Source: CAYPQL01 sp964412905
Lineage (GTDB): Bacteria > Patescibacteriota > Minisyncoccia > JAHIHE01 > JAGLIN01
NCBI GenBank assembly: GCA_964412905.1
Contig: CAYPQL010000048.1
Location: 1-8,753 of the forward strand
Length of the DNA stretch: 8,753 bases
Direction: 5' to 3'
Shown here: positions 1 through 5,867 of the stretch, piece after piece
Numbering within the stretch: the first letter of the stretch is position 1
How the letters are laid out: each line of letters begins with the position of its first letter
The notes under the pieces: model-generated
Seen by the model: only the letters and a program-made list of their open reading frames with translations
What the model was told of the DNA's origin: nothing
The model's database searches: none
Program-made: the position numbers and the translations under genes

Positions 1-9
1 ATAAAATTG

Positions 10-33
10 AAGTTTAAGTTTAAGTTTAAGTTT
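10..33. repeat. AAGTTT hexamer tandem repeat, four copies
   Basis: Four perfect head-to-tail copies of AAGTTT occupy this stretch (AAACTT on the minus strand), ending 24 bases past the stop codon of the surface-protein gene. Seen directly. Function is unknown. It is low-complexity and lies close to the window edge, so the full length of the array and its context cannot be judged. Confidence 0.75.
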
Positions 34-57
34 AACTCTGCAACTCAAAATAATATG

Positions 58-306
58 CTATTTCAATTTCGCGTCTCCCGGCAAGGCGGGATCATATCCG
101 TTTTTCACTTCCTCGCCGTCCGTATATCCATCGCCGTCCGTGTCCGGATTATTTTTGTCGGTTTTATAGAGAATTTCCATATCATCGCTTAGCCCATCTT
201 CATCAGAGTCTTGAGCTATAGATATTGGCATCCCTAAAAATCCCGAAATCAAAGGCTCTAAAACACTGATTAAATTTTCCGCGCCTTCCGGTTTTTCAAT
301 CCCCAT
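58..306 (-). CDS. C-terminal part of surface protein: calcium-type DxDxDG repeats (probably the 3' end of the gene across the gap)
   Basis: This open frame ends in TAA and runs into the 10-N gap on its upstream side. It could start at the ATG at 304-306 (82 aa), but is more likely the continuation of the membrane-anchored protein encoded at 317-1727. Counting from that Met, residues 1-32 are moderately hydrophobic; residues 33-76 hold two acidic loops, DSDEDGLSDDME and DTDGDGYTDGEE, followed by NGYDP. This is the thrombospondin type 3 / EF-hand-like pattern common at the ends of cell-surface proteins. These loops usually bind calcium and sit outside the cytoplasm. With 10 Ns the two frames do not match; a true gap length of 3n+2 would join them. 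It has no promoter or start signal of its own that I can see. Confidence 0.7.
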   Translation of the reverse strand: MGIEKPEGAENLISVLEPLISGFLGMPISIAQDSDEDGLSDDMEILYKTDKNNPDTDGDGYTDGEEVKNGYDPALPGDAKLK

Positions 307-316
307 NNNNNNNNNN
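307..316. other. Assembly gap of 10 Ns
   Basis: Ten consecutive Ns. A round number like this is normally a scaffolding placeholder, so the true length is unknown. It falls inside a coding region and splits the surface-protein gene into two parts in different frames. Confidence 0.97.
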
Positions 317-1727
317 GAGTATCGCTTAAACTTTCAGTATCTGTGTAATCTTTTTCTTCTCCTAAGGGAACGCTACTTAGTGAATCGGGACAATTAAATC
401 CGTCAACTTCACCCAAAACATAACCAGATTCCCCCAATGAATCAATGCACCATTTGTCTGTTGTTGAATTTAGCTCCGACCAAATAACATAAGAATCTTT
501 ATTTGACCTAACGTTTTCTGGCCTTAAATTGAGATCTTCTGATATTATAAAGTTTTCATAACTACTATTATTGTCATAATAATAAATCTCCATGCCTACT
601 CTTGCTATGTTAATTTCAGCTATTATTTGTTGATCCATCGCTTTCACTTTAACTGGTCTGAGTACTATGCCCATGATTTTATTGACATATTTCTCATCCA
701 CACCGCCCTTAGCAACTAATCTATAAACATATCCATCTTCTTTTCCTATCCACATTTCTATTTCCGCTTTTTGAAATCCTTCATTTATAATATCGCGGTA
801 ATTTTCTTCTACATCTTTTTTTAATTTAGCCAGCTCTGCTTCAAATTCTTCTGAAGTTATCTCGCCTTCGCCATACCCGGAAACAACTTCTTTCATAAAA
901 TCCAGATACATATAAATAATAGCCATTCCGTCCAATTTTGCTTTATAATGATAGACATCTATCCCGTTTAATTTTTTATCTCCCATATCTTTATCAAATT
1001 TCAAAACTTCATATTTTGAGATAATATCCATAATTTTGCTTTCGTCATATTTTCCCATTGTTTCTATGTCCGCAAGAGGCATAGTTCCGAAATCTTCAAA
1101 AAACTTTTTTATTTCCTCCGCGCTTAAAAAATACCATTTCCCTTTATAGGGCTCAATTTGAGGACCAAGCATTGTGCCCATTTCCATTCCCAAATTATAA
1201 TCATTTATCCTGAAATAAGCGCTTTCTTCTCCAAAAATAATTTCTTCAAAATCAGCAGAATATTCTTCGTTTCCATATTCATTTTCCAAATTCGCTCTGA
1301 CTTTCATATTATAAGAAGCCTTGATATTGTCCGGATTAGCGGCATCATTTTTTCCGTTTAGACTAATATTTATTTTAGCGCTTTGATTTTTTGATTCGCT
1401 GTCCGCCGCGGAGCCGTTAAGATTTATCTTGCCGTCAACCTGATAAGTTTTCAAATTGCTCATCGTTTCCATAGACGATTTTATGATTTCTTGCGGAGAT
1501 TTTTCGGGTGAACCAGGCAGATAATTTTCATATAAAAAATAAGCGCCCGCCGCGGCAATCGCGAAAAAAAGAACGGCGCCCAAAATAATCGGAGTTTTGG
1601 AATTCCTTTTTTTATTTTTCATAAACAAATATTTTTCCTTTATATTTTCCGCCGGCTTATTGGCGTCTTCAATCTGAACGCCGGCATCATCCGCGGATTT
1701 ATTTGTTGATTCATTTTCATTTTCCAT
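317..1727 (-). CDS. Membrane-anchored extracytoplasmic protein: LppX/LolA-like region plus pilin-like domain (3' end interrupted by gap)
   Basis: About 470 residues are readable before the gap. Residues 1-44 are a charged, Asn/Glu/Lys-rich cytoplasmic tail; about 45-66 is one transmembrane helix (TPIILGAVLFFAIAAAGAYF); the rest is predicted outside the membrane. Residues about 75-355 begin with SPQEIIKSSMETMSNLKTYQ and carry alternating strands (YQVDGKINL, YVYRLVAKGG), which recalls LppX/LprAFG or LolA-like lipid-binding beta-sheet proteins; this is a pattern impression only. Residues about 364-447 look like the globular part of a type IV pilin: helix end MDQQIIAEINIARVGMEIYY, then WCIDSLGESGY and FNCPD, with Cys427 and Cys446 as a possible D-region disulfide. 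The frame reaches the N gap and probably continues into the calcium-type repeats at 58-306. It starts 75 bases after dnaJ; I see no clear promoter, so read-through from dnaJ is possible. The start ATG is preceded only by A/T-rich sequence. Confidence 0.8.
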
Positions 1728-1761
1728 ATTTTTTTATTTATAAATTAGGCTTCAATGCTTC

Positions 1762-1794
1762 GTTGTATTAGTGGAAATATCAGTTGTATTCGTG
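1762..1794. repeat. Short direct repeat, GTTGTATT(A/C)GTG, 21-bp period
   Basis: GTTGTATTAGTG at 1762-1773 and GTTGTATTCGTG at 1783-1794 match at 11 of 12 positions and are exactly 21 bp apart, in the spacer between dnaJ and the surface-protein gene. Two turns of the helix would put both copies on one face of the DNA, as with a protein-binding site, but a chance or degenerate intergenic repeat is equally possible. Confidence 0.45.
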
Positions 1795-1802
1795 TTTATT
1801 TT

Positions 1803-2918
1803 TTACAAACCCTCTCTTTTTAATTCTTCCAAAAGCTGTTTTTGCTTTTTTGATATTCTTTCCGGGGTTTTTATTTTGACGGCGACCAGCATATCTCCCC
1901 TGCCATGCCTTTGAAGATGAGGAAGCCCTTTTTCTTTCAGCCTTATGATTTTCCCAGACTGGATTCCCGCGGGAATTTTCAAGGACACTTCGCCGTTCAA
2001 AGTCGGAATTTTGATTTTATCGCCGAGAACCGCCTGGGAAAAATTTGTTTCCATGTTATAAATAATATCATCTCCGTCTCTTTTGAAAAAAGGATGGGCC
2101 TTAATATGGATTGTTATATATAAATCTCCGGAAACGGATCCTCCGCTTTTCGGCCTGAAACCGGCTTCGCCCTGACCGGACAAGCGAATCGTCTGGCCAT
2201 CCGCGATGCCCGCCGGAATTTTTATTTTTATCTTTTTGCTTTCCTTTGTTTTCCCGTCTCCTCCGCACCTGCCGCAATTTTTTTCCGGCTTTTCTCCCTG
2301 CCCCAGACAGTCCTGGCATATTTCAACTTGAGCGAATGTCCCCAGAATCGTTCTCCTTTCTCTTTTAACCTGCCCCGTTCCGCCGCAAGTTTTACAGGAT
2401 TTTATGCCGCTTCCCGTTTCCGCTCCGGATCCGCCGCACTTTGAGCAAACGGACGATAAATATATATTAATGTCTTTTTCCGTATCAGCCGCGGCTTCTT
2501 CAAGCGCGATTTCAACATCCACGGAAACATCGTCTCCTCTTTCTTGCCGCCTGCCCCTTTGACCTCTGCCGCCGAATAAATCACCGAAGATATCACCGAA
2601 TCCGCCGCCGTCTTCTCCGAATTCAAAATTAAATCCGTTCTGTCCGGCTGAAAAACCGGAGAAATCAAATCCTCCAAATCCTTGTCCTCCCGCTCCCGCT
2701 CCGGCTTGATCAAACGCGCTTCCGAATTGATCATATTGCGCCCGTTTTTGCTTGTCCGAGAGAACTTGATAAGCTTCATTTATTTCCTTGAATTTTGCCT
2801 CGTCTCCGCCGGATTTGTCGGGATGATATTTATGCGCCAGCTTTCTGAACGCTTTTTTAATTTCATCATCATTCGCGCCCTTGGAAACTCCCAGAATATT
2901 ATAATAATCTTTTGCCAT
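1803..2918 (-). CDS. dnaJ: DnaJ (Hsp40) co-chaperone
   Basis: Complete 371-residue type I DnaJ, the normal family length. It delivers unfolded clients to DnaK and stimulates its ATPase in the cytoplasm. Order: J domain at 1-65 with the essential HPD at 32-34; Gly/Phe-rich linker at about 74-118; zinc-finger region with all four CxxCxGxG modules (Cys158/161, 175/178, 201/204, 215/218); two beta-sandwich client-binding domains (about 223-350) and a charged C-terminal tail. The frame is open 23 codons further upstream, but the extension overlaps the promoter and the family always begins at MAKDYYNILGV, so 2918 is chosen. Neither dnaK nor grpE is in the window. No Shine-Dalgarno precedes the ATG. 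A promoter and a half CIRCE-like site lie just upstream. Confidence 0.97.
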   Translation of the reverse strand: MAKDYYNILGVSKGANDDEIKKAFRKLAHKYHPDKSGGDEAKFKEINEAYQVLSDKQKRAQYDQFGSAFDQAGAGAGGQGFGGFDFSGFSAGQNGFNFEFGEDGGGFGDIFGDLFGGRGQRGRRQERGDDVSVDVEIALEEAAADTEKDINIYLSSVCSKCGGSGAETGSGIKSCKTCGGTGQVKRERRTILGTFAQVEICQDCLGQGEKPEKNCGRCGGDGKTKESKKIKIKIPAGIADGQTIRLSGQGEAGFRPKSGGSVSGDLYITIHIKAHPFFKRDGDDIIYNMETNFSQAVLGDKIKIPTLNGEVSLKIPAGIQSGKIIRLKEKGLPHLQRHGRGDMLVAVKIKTPERISKKQKQLLEELKREGL

Positions 2919-2958
2919 ATAAAAATATATTTTATTTAAAACAATTAAGCTATAAGTT

Positions 2959-2987
2959 ATTTTAGCACTTGTCGCGCAAAAAAACAA
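2959..2987 (-). promoter_or_regulatory. Probable sigma70-type promoter of dnaJ, extended -10
   Basis: On the minus strand TTGTTT (2987-2982), a 17-bp spacer and TAAAAT (2964-2959), preceded by TG and one base, make an extended -10 promoter. Transcription would begin near 2952, giving a leader of about 33 nt. The plus-strand 9-mer TTAGCACTT at 2962-2970 overlaps the -10 box and matches one arm of the HrcA operator CIRCE at 8 of 9 positions, but the second arm is not present at the standard spacing. Confidence 0.6.
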
Positions 2988-3020
2988 TATGCATATGCCA
3001 TAATTATTATGCGCAACGAA

Positions 3021-3045
3021 TTTCCTAAAACTCGGTTTTAGGAAA
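3021..3045. promoter_or_regulatory. Perfect 10-bp hairpin between uvrB and dnaJ
   Basis: TTTCCTAAAA (3021-3030) and TTTTAGGAAA (3036-3045) are perfect inverted repeats with a 5-base loop, 26 bases past the uvrB stop. The position suits a terminator of uvrB, but on the minus strand the stem is followed by TTCGTTGCGC and not by a run of T, so its role as an intrinsic terminator is weak. It could protect the mRNA 3' end or bind a protein. Confidence 0.5.
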
Positions 3046-3070
3046 CGCGTATTTTAAACAATTTAACAAT

Positions 3071-5029
3071 TTATTTCCTAACTAATTTCTTTAATTCCTT
3101 TATCTCATCCCTAATCATCGCCGCTTCTTCAAATTTTAATTTGCTTGAAAATTCTTTCATTTCCTTTTCTTTTATTTTGATCACTTCCGGAATATCTTCA
3201 AAGCTTTCCATTTTCAGATATTCTTCCGCCGCTTTCGGCTCGGTTTCACGATCTATTATACTGCTTATTTTTTTCTTTATGGTCGCCGGAGTGATATGAT
3301 GTTTTTTGTTATGGGCGATTTGCAATTTTCGCCTTCTCTCCGTTTCGTCAATCGCCCTTTTCATTGAGCCGGTTATGTTGTCCGCATACATAATCACTTT
3401 CCCGAAAACATTTCTCGCCGCCCTGCCGATCGTTTGGATTAAAGAAGTCTCGCTCCGCAAAAATCCTTCTTTGTCCGCGTCAAGAATTCCGATCAGAGTA
3501 ACTTCCGGCAAGTCCAGCCCCTCGCGGAGCAGATTCACTCCTACGAGACAATCGAATTTTCCTTTTCGCAAGTCTTGCAAAATCCTGATTCTATCCAGCG
3601 TGTCAACTTCGCTGTGCAAATATCTTGATTTGATTCCCGTTTCCCCGAGATAATCGTCAAGATCCTCCGCCATTTTTTTGGTTAAAGTTGTCACTAATAT
3701 TCTTTCATTTTTTTCAGCTCTGATTTTTATTTCCTTCGCCAGATCGTCAACTTGATTTTCAATCGGACGGACTTCAAGCTCGGGATCAACAAGACCTGTC
3801 GGGCGGATAATTTGCTCCGCGATTTGAGCCGATTTTTCTTTCTCGTACAAAGACGGCGTCGCGGAAGTAAAAATAATCTGATTAACTTTTTCAGAAAACT
3901 CGTCAAACTTGAGCGGCCGATTGTCAAGCGCCGACGGCAATCTGAAACCGTGCTCAATCAAAGTTTTTTTCCGCGCCCGATCGCCGAGATACATCGCGCG
4001 AATTTGCGGAACCGTGACATGCGACTCGTCAATAATCGTCAGATAGTCCTTGGGAAAATAATCAAGCAAAGTATGCGGCGCGTCCCCTTTTTTTCGTCCG
4101 GTTAAATATCTGGAATAATTTTCAATCCCGCTGCAATATCCGATATTCCTGATCATTTCCAAATCATATTTCGTCCGGCGATTAAGCCTTTCAAATTCCA
4201 ATAATTTATTTTCTTTTTTAAGCTCGCTTAATCTTTCTTTTAATTCGGCTTCTATTTGAAATAAGGCGTTTTCCAGCAATCCGTCTTCAACCATAAAATG
4301 CTTGGCGGGAAAAAACATTATATCTTTATGCTCTTTGACTTTCTTTCTCGTAAGCCCTTCAAACTCAACGATTTTTTGGAGCAATCCCGCTTCCATTTCA
4401 ATTCTGTAAATGGCTTCTTTGCCGGGGGGCATAATCTCAATCACTTCGCCTCGCACCCTGAATTTCCCGGAAGATAAAACTTCGCTTCGGACATAATGCA
4501 TTTTGACGAGCTGCCGGATTATTTTTTCCCGATCAAAAAAACCGCCGGCATTCAAAAACATAACTTCATTTCTATACGCCTCGGGCGAACCCAGTCCGTA
4601 GATGCACGACACCGACGCCACCACGATCACATCTCTGCGGCTCAAAAGTTCCGCGGTCGCTTTGTGCCGCAGCTTTTCAATCTCTTTATTTATTTGCGCT
4701 TCTTTTTCAATATATGTATCCGTCGTCGGCATATACGCTTCCGGCTGATAATAGTCATAATAAGAAACAAAATATTCCACCGCGCTTTCCGGAAAAAAAT
4801 CCCGAAACTCGCTCACAAGCTGCGCCGCCAAAGTTTTATTATGCGCGATTACCAAAGTCGGCTTTTGGATTTTCTCAATTACATTCGCCATCGTAAAAGT
4901 CTTCCCGCTTCCCGTCACGCCCAAAAGCGTCTGGTATTTATTTCCTTTCTTCAGGCCTTCATATAATTTATTTATCGCCCCCGGCTGATCCCCCGCCGGC
5001 TTGAATTTTGATTTGAGTTTGAAATTCAT
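3071..5029 (-). CDS. uvrB: UvrABC system protein B (excinuclease helicase subunit)
   Basis: Complete 652-residue UvrB, close to the usual 660-670. UvrA loads it on damaged DNA, it verifies the lesion by ATP-driven strand opening, then recruits UvrC for nucleotide excision repair. Visible motifs: FKPAGDQPGAI near the N-terminus; Walker A GVTGSGKT at 37-44; the tyrosine-rich beta-hairpin that probes the lesion, VSYYDYYQPEAY, at about 88-99; motif II DESH at 334-337; motif III TSAT at 388-391; motif VI QTIGRAARN at 532-540; and a C-terminal UVR helical hairpin at about 616-651 for contact with UvrC. The frame is open 9 codons further to an ATG at 5056, but those codons lie partly in a palindromic repeat element and the family starts just before FKL.SKFKP, so 5029 is preferred. 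No Shine-Dalgarno is present. No uvrA or uvrC occurs nearby. Confidence 0.97.
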   Translation of the reverse strand: MNFKLKSKFKPAGDQPGAINKLYEGLKKGNKYQTLLGVTGSGKTFTMANVIEKIQKPTLVIAHNKTLAAQLVSEFRDFFPESAVEYFVSYYDYYQPEAYMPTTDTYIEKEAQINKEIEKLRHKATAELLSRRDVIVVASVSCIYGLGSPEAYRNEVMFLNAGGFFDREKIIRQLVKMHYVRSEVLSSGKFRVRGEVIEIMPPGKEAIYRIEMEAGLLQKIVEFEGLTRKKVKEHKDIMFFPAKHFMVEDGLLENALFQIEAELKERLSELKKENKLLEFERLNRRTKYDLEMIRNIGYCSGIENYSRYLTGRKKGDAPHTLLDYFPKDYLTIIDESHVTVPQIRAMYLGDRARKKTLIEHGFRLPSALDNRPLKFDEFSEKVNQIIFTSATPSLYEKEKSAQIAEQIIRPTGLVDPELEVRPIENQVDDLAKEIKIRAEKNERILVTTLTKKMAEDLDDYLGETGIKSRYLHSEVDTLDRIRILQDLRKGKFDCLVGVNLLREGLDLPEVTLIGILDADKEGFLRSETSLIQTIGRAARNVFGKVIMYADNITGSMKRAIDETERRRKLQIAHNKKHHITPATIKKKISSIIDRETEPKAAEEYLKMESFEDIPEVIKIKEKEMKEFSSKLKFEEAAMIRDEIKELKKLVRK

Positions 5030-5050
5030 TTTGGTTGGAATGTTGAAACC

Positions 5051-5160
5051 TGTCATCCTGAACTTGTTTCAGGATCTATTTTATGATAGGCTTTATTATT
5101 ATTTATTTCACAAGTATAGATGTAGCAGATAAAAGATACTAAACTAAATTCAGCATGACA
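5051..5160. repeat. Palindromic MITE/REP-like intergenic element in the uvrB leader
   Basis: The ends TGTCATCCTGAA (5051-5062) and TTCAGCATGACA (5149-5160) are inverted repeats matching at 11 of 12 positions. The left end also folds on itself: ATCCTGAA (5055-5062) pairs perfectly with TTCAGGAT (5068-5075) around a 5-base loop. The interior is A/T-rich and codes for nothing. The left arm resembles the dispersed CCTGAA/TTCAGGA palindromes I recall from intergenic regions of several bacteria; copy number in this genome cannot be seen here. The element lies between the uvrB promoter and start codon, so it would be transcribed as leader RNA, and it accounts for the spurious upstream ATG at 5056. 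Confidence 0.7.
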
Positions 5161-5180
5161 ATAGTTATTTCGCAATTCAA
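5139..5180 (-). CDS. Possible 13-codon leader ORF upstream of uvrB
   Basis: On the minus strand AGAGGA (5191-5186) is followed after 5 bases by a TTG codon at 5180 and 13 sense codons (L-N-C-E-I-T-I-V-M-L-N-L-V) ending in TAG. It lies right after the predicted transcription start, and its last third is made from the right end of the palindromic element. A purine-rich ribosome-binding motif is notable because most genes here lack one. It may be a relic or chance; no conservation evidence is available. Confidence 0.25.
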   Translation of the reverse strand: MNCEITIVMLNLV

Positions 5181-5185
5181 AACTT

Positions 5186-5191
5186 TCCTCT
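5186..5191 (-). promoter_or_regulatory. Orphan Shine-Dalgarno-like AGAGGA in uvrB leader
   Basis: AGAGGA on the minus strand lies 157 bases before the uvrB ATG, too far to serve it, and next to the predicted +1. It may belong to a short leader ORF, or be the ribosome binding site left behind when the palindromic element entered between it and the gene. Confidence 0.3.
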
Positions 5192-5198
5192 AAACATA

Positions 5199-5227
5199 AT
5201 CATACCATTTTGGATTATAAAAATCAA
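5199..5227 (-). promoter_or_regulatory. Probable sigma70-type promoter of uvrB, extended -10
   Basis: Minus-strand TTGATT (5227-5222), a 17-bp spacer and TATGAT (5204-5199) preceded by TGG give a good extended -10 promoter. The predicted start is near 5192, which leaves a leader of about 160 nt before uvrB. It sits directly after the terminator of the upstream gene, as expected for a new transcription unit. I see no SOS (LexA) box. Confidence 0.65.
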
Positions 5228-5237
5228 AAGCTTTGAA

Positions 5238-5265
5238 TAAAAAAATAACAGGATTGGGTCCTGTT
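5238..5265 (-). terminator. Intrinsic terminator of the carbonic-anhydrase-like gene
   Basis: Read on the minus strand, AACAGGA, a 5-base loop CCCAA and TCCTGTT form a perfect 7-bp stem followed by ATTTTTTTATT. It begins 12 bases after the TAA stop of the upstream gene and comes just before the uvrB promoter. Confidence 0.85.
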
Positions 5266-5277
5266 GTTGAGAAAAAT

Positions 5278-5727
5278 TTAATAAAGTCTGATCTCTTCGA
5301 TATTTATTATCCTACCTTTCTCTTCTCTCTCCGCGTAGAATAACATTATCTTTATAGACAGGTTTATTTTTTTCTTTTTTAATTCCGATCTTATAATTTT
5401 TTCTGCGGATTGCAGGCTTCTTATATGAGCCCTTTTTTCCAGCTTTTCGTTCAAAAACTTATTCCATGCGGCGCACCGGTTATGATCTATCAGAATAATC
5501 AAAACTTCATAAGCATCGCCTATGTATATGCCAAGATCATACATTGCAGATTTTTTCTTTGATATATAAAATTGGGCTTCATCGTCCGCACACCCTATGG
5601 ATGTAAAAGTTTTTGACGCTCCTGCTGTGGTAAGAATAAATTTAGCAGAAAAACCAAATTTTTCTTTTAAATATTTAGCCGCCCCTTCCGCGCCGTCTCC
5701 GCAAGTTACAATAATTGTTTCTCTAAT
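5278..5727 (-). CDS. Small beta-carbonic-anhydrase-like protein, proposed ATT start
   Basis: The frame is open from 5748 to the TAA at 5278, but the only ATG (5544) lies after the N-terminal motif. From a proposed ATT at 5725-5727 the protein has 149 residues. It resembles small beta-class carbonic anhydrases: VTCGDG with Cys9 and Asp11 after strand 1, ILTTAGASKTF at 31-41, and strand VLIILIDHNRCAAW with His82 and Cys85 (the HxxC motif). Cys9, His82 and Cys85 would be the zinc ligands and Asp11 the gatekeeper. The arginine of the usual CxDxR motif is replaced (C-G-D-G-A), so catalysis is uncertain and a zinc-binding relative is possible. AAAGGAGAGG is well placed for this ATT, with GAGG 6 bases before it. 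No ATG, GTG or TTG occurs between it and Cys9. The gene has its own promoter and terminator, so it is monocistronic. CO2/bicarbonate hydration is an inference from the family. Confidence 0.6.
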   Translation of the reverse strand: MRETIIVTCGDGAEGAAKYLKEKFGFSAKFILTTAGASKTFTSIGCADDEAQFYISKKKSAMYDLGIYIGDAYEVLIILIDHNRCAAWNKFLNEKLEKRAHIRSLQSAEKIIRSELKKKKINLSIKIMLFYAEREEKGRIINIEEIRLY

Positions 5728-5733
5728 TTTAAT

Positions 5734-5743
5734 CCTCTCCTTT
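5734..5743 (-). promoter_or_regulatory. Strong Shine-Dalgarno deciding the ATT start
   Basis: AAAGGAGAGG on the minus strand is the only strong Shine-Dalgarno directly ahead of a gene in the window. The core GAGG ends 6 bases, and AGGAG 9 bases, before the ATT at 5727. An alternative ATT at 5733 is too close. The motif argues that translation starts here and not at the internal ATG 190 bases downstream. Confidence 0.7.
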
Positions 5744-5768
5744 ATTTTTATATGCCTTTGTTTTCGGC

Positions 5769-5791
5769 AGCCGGATAATTTTTATCCAGCT
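5769..5791 (-). promoter_or_regulatory. Hairpin at the predicted 5' end of the CA-like mRNA
   Basis: GGATAA (5773-5778) and TTATCC (5782-5787) pair around a 3-base loop, extended past one mismatch by AGC/GCT (5769-5771 and 5789-5791). The predicted transcription start falls at about 5790, so the leader would begin with this stem. It could stabilise the mRNA or, as DNA, be an operator. No T-run follows, so it is not a terminator. Confidence 0.5.
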
Positions 5792-5796
5792 TGGGG

Positions 5797-5825
5797 ATTC
5801 TACAATGAAAATTCAAAAAAGTCAA
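5797..5825 (-). promoter_or_regulatory. Strong sigma70-type promoter of the CA-like gene
   Basis: Minus-strand TTGACT (5825-5820), a 17-bp spacer and TAGAAT (5802-5797) match the consensus at 5/6 positions each. The start would be near 5790 and the leader about 63 nt. It separates this gene from the upstream atpZ-like gene. Confidence 0.7.
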
Positions 5826-5867
5826 TAGTCTATTTTTATTCCCGGCAAAAAGCCGCCTTCTCAATCC

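Noticed and set aside
2919..2987. 23-codon N-terminal extension of DnaJ
   Set aside because: It covers the predicted promoter, and DnaJ starts at the J domain.
2962..2988. Complete CIRCE operator at dnaJ
   Set aside because: Only one arm matches; the second arm at the 9-base spacing matches at 3 of 9 positions.
4496..4966. Plus-strand open frame of 156 codons opposite uvrB
   Set aside because: It lies entirely antisense to conserved UvrB codons and has no family features; its composition is that of the reverse complement.
5030..5056. Nine-codon N-terminal extension of UvrB from the ATG at 5056
   Set aside because: The ATG lies in the inverted-repeat arm of the palindromic element, has no usable ribosome binding site, and UvrB family members start near the later Met.
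5278..5544. An 88-residue protein starting at the ATG at 5544
   Set aside because: It would lose the CGD motif that completes the zinc site, and the strong Shine-Dalgarno and promoter lie about 190 bases further upstream.
5843..5855. Terminator after the atpZ-like gene (CGGC-AAAAA-GCCG)
   Set aside because: The stem is only 4 bp and no T-run follows on the minus strand.
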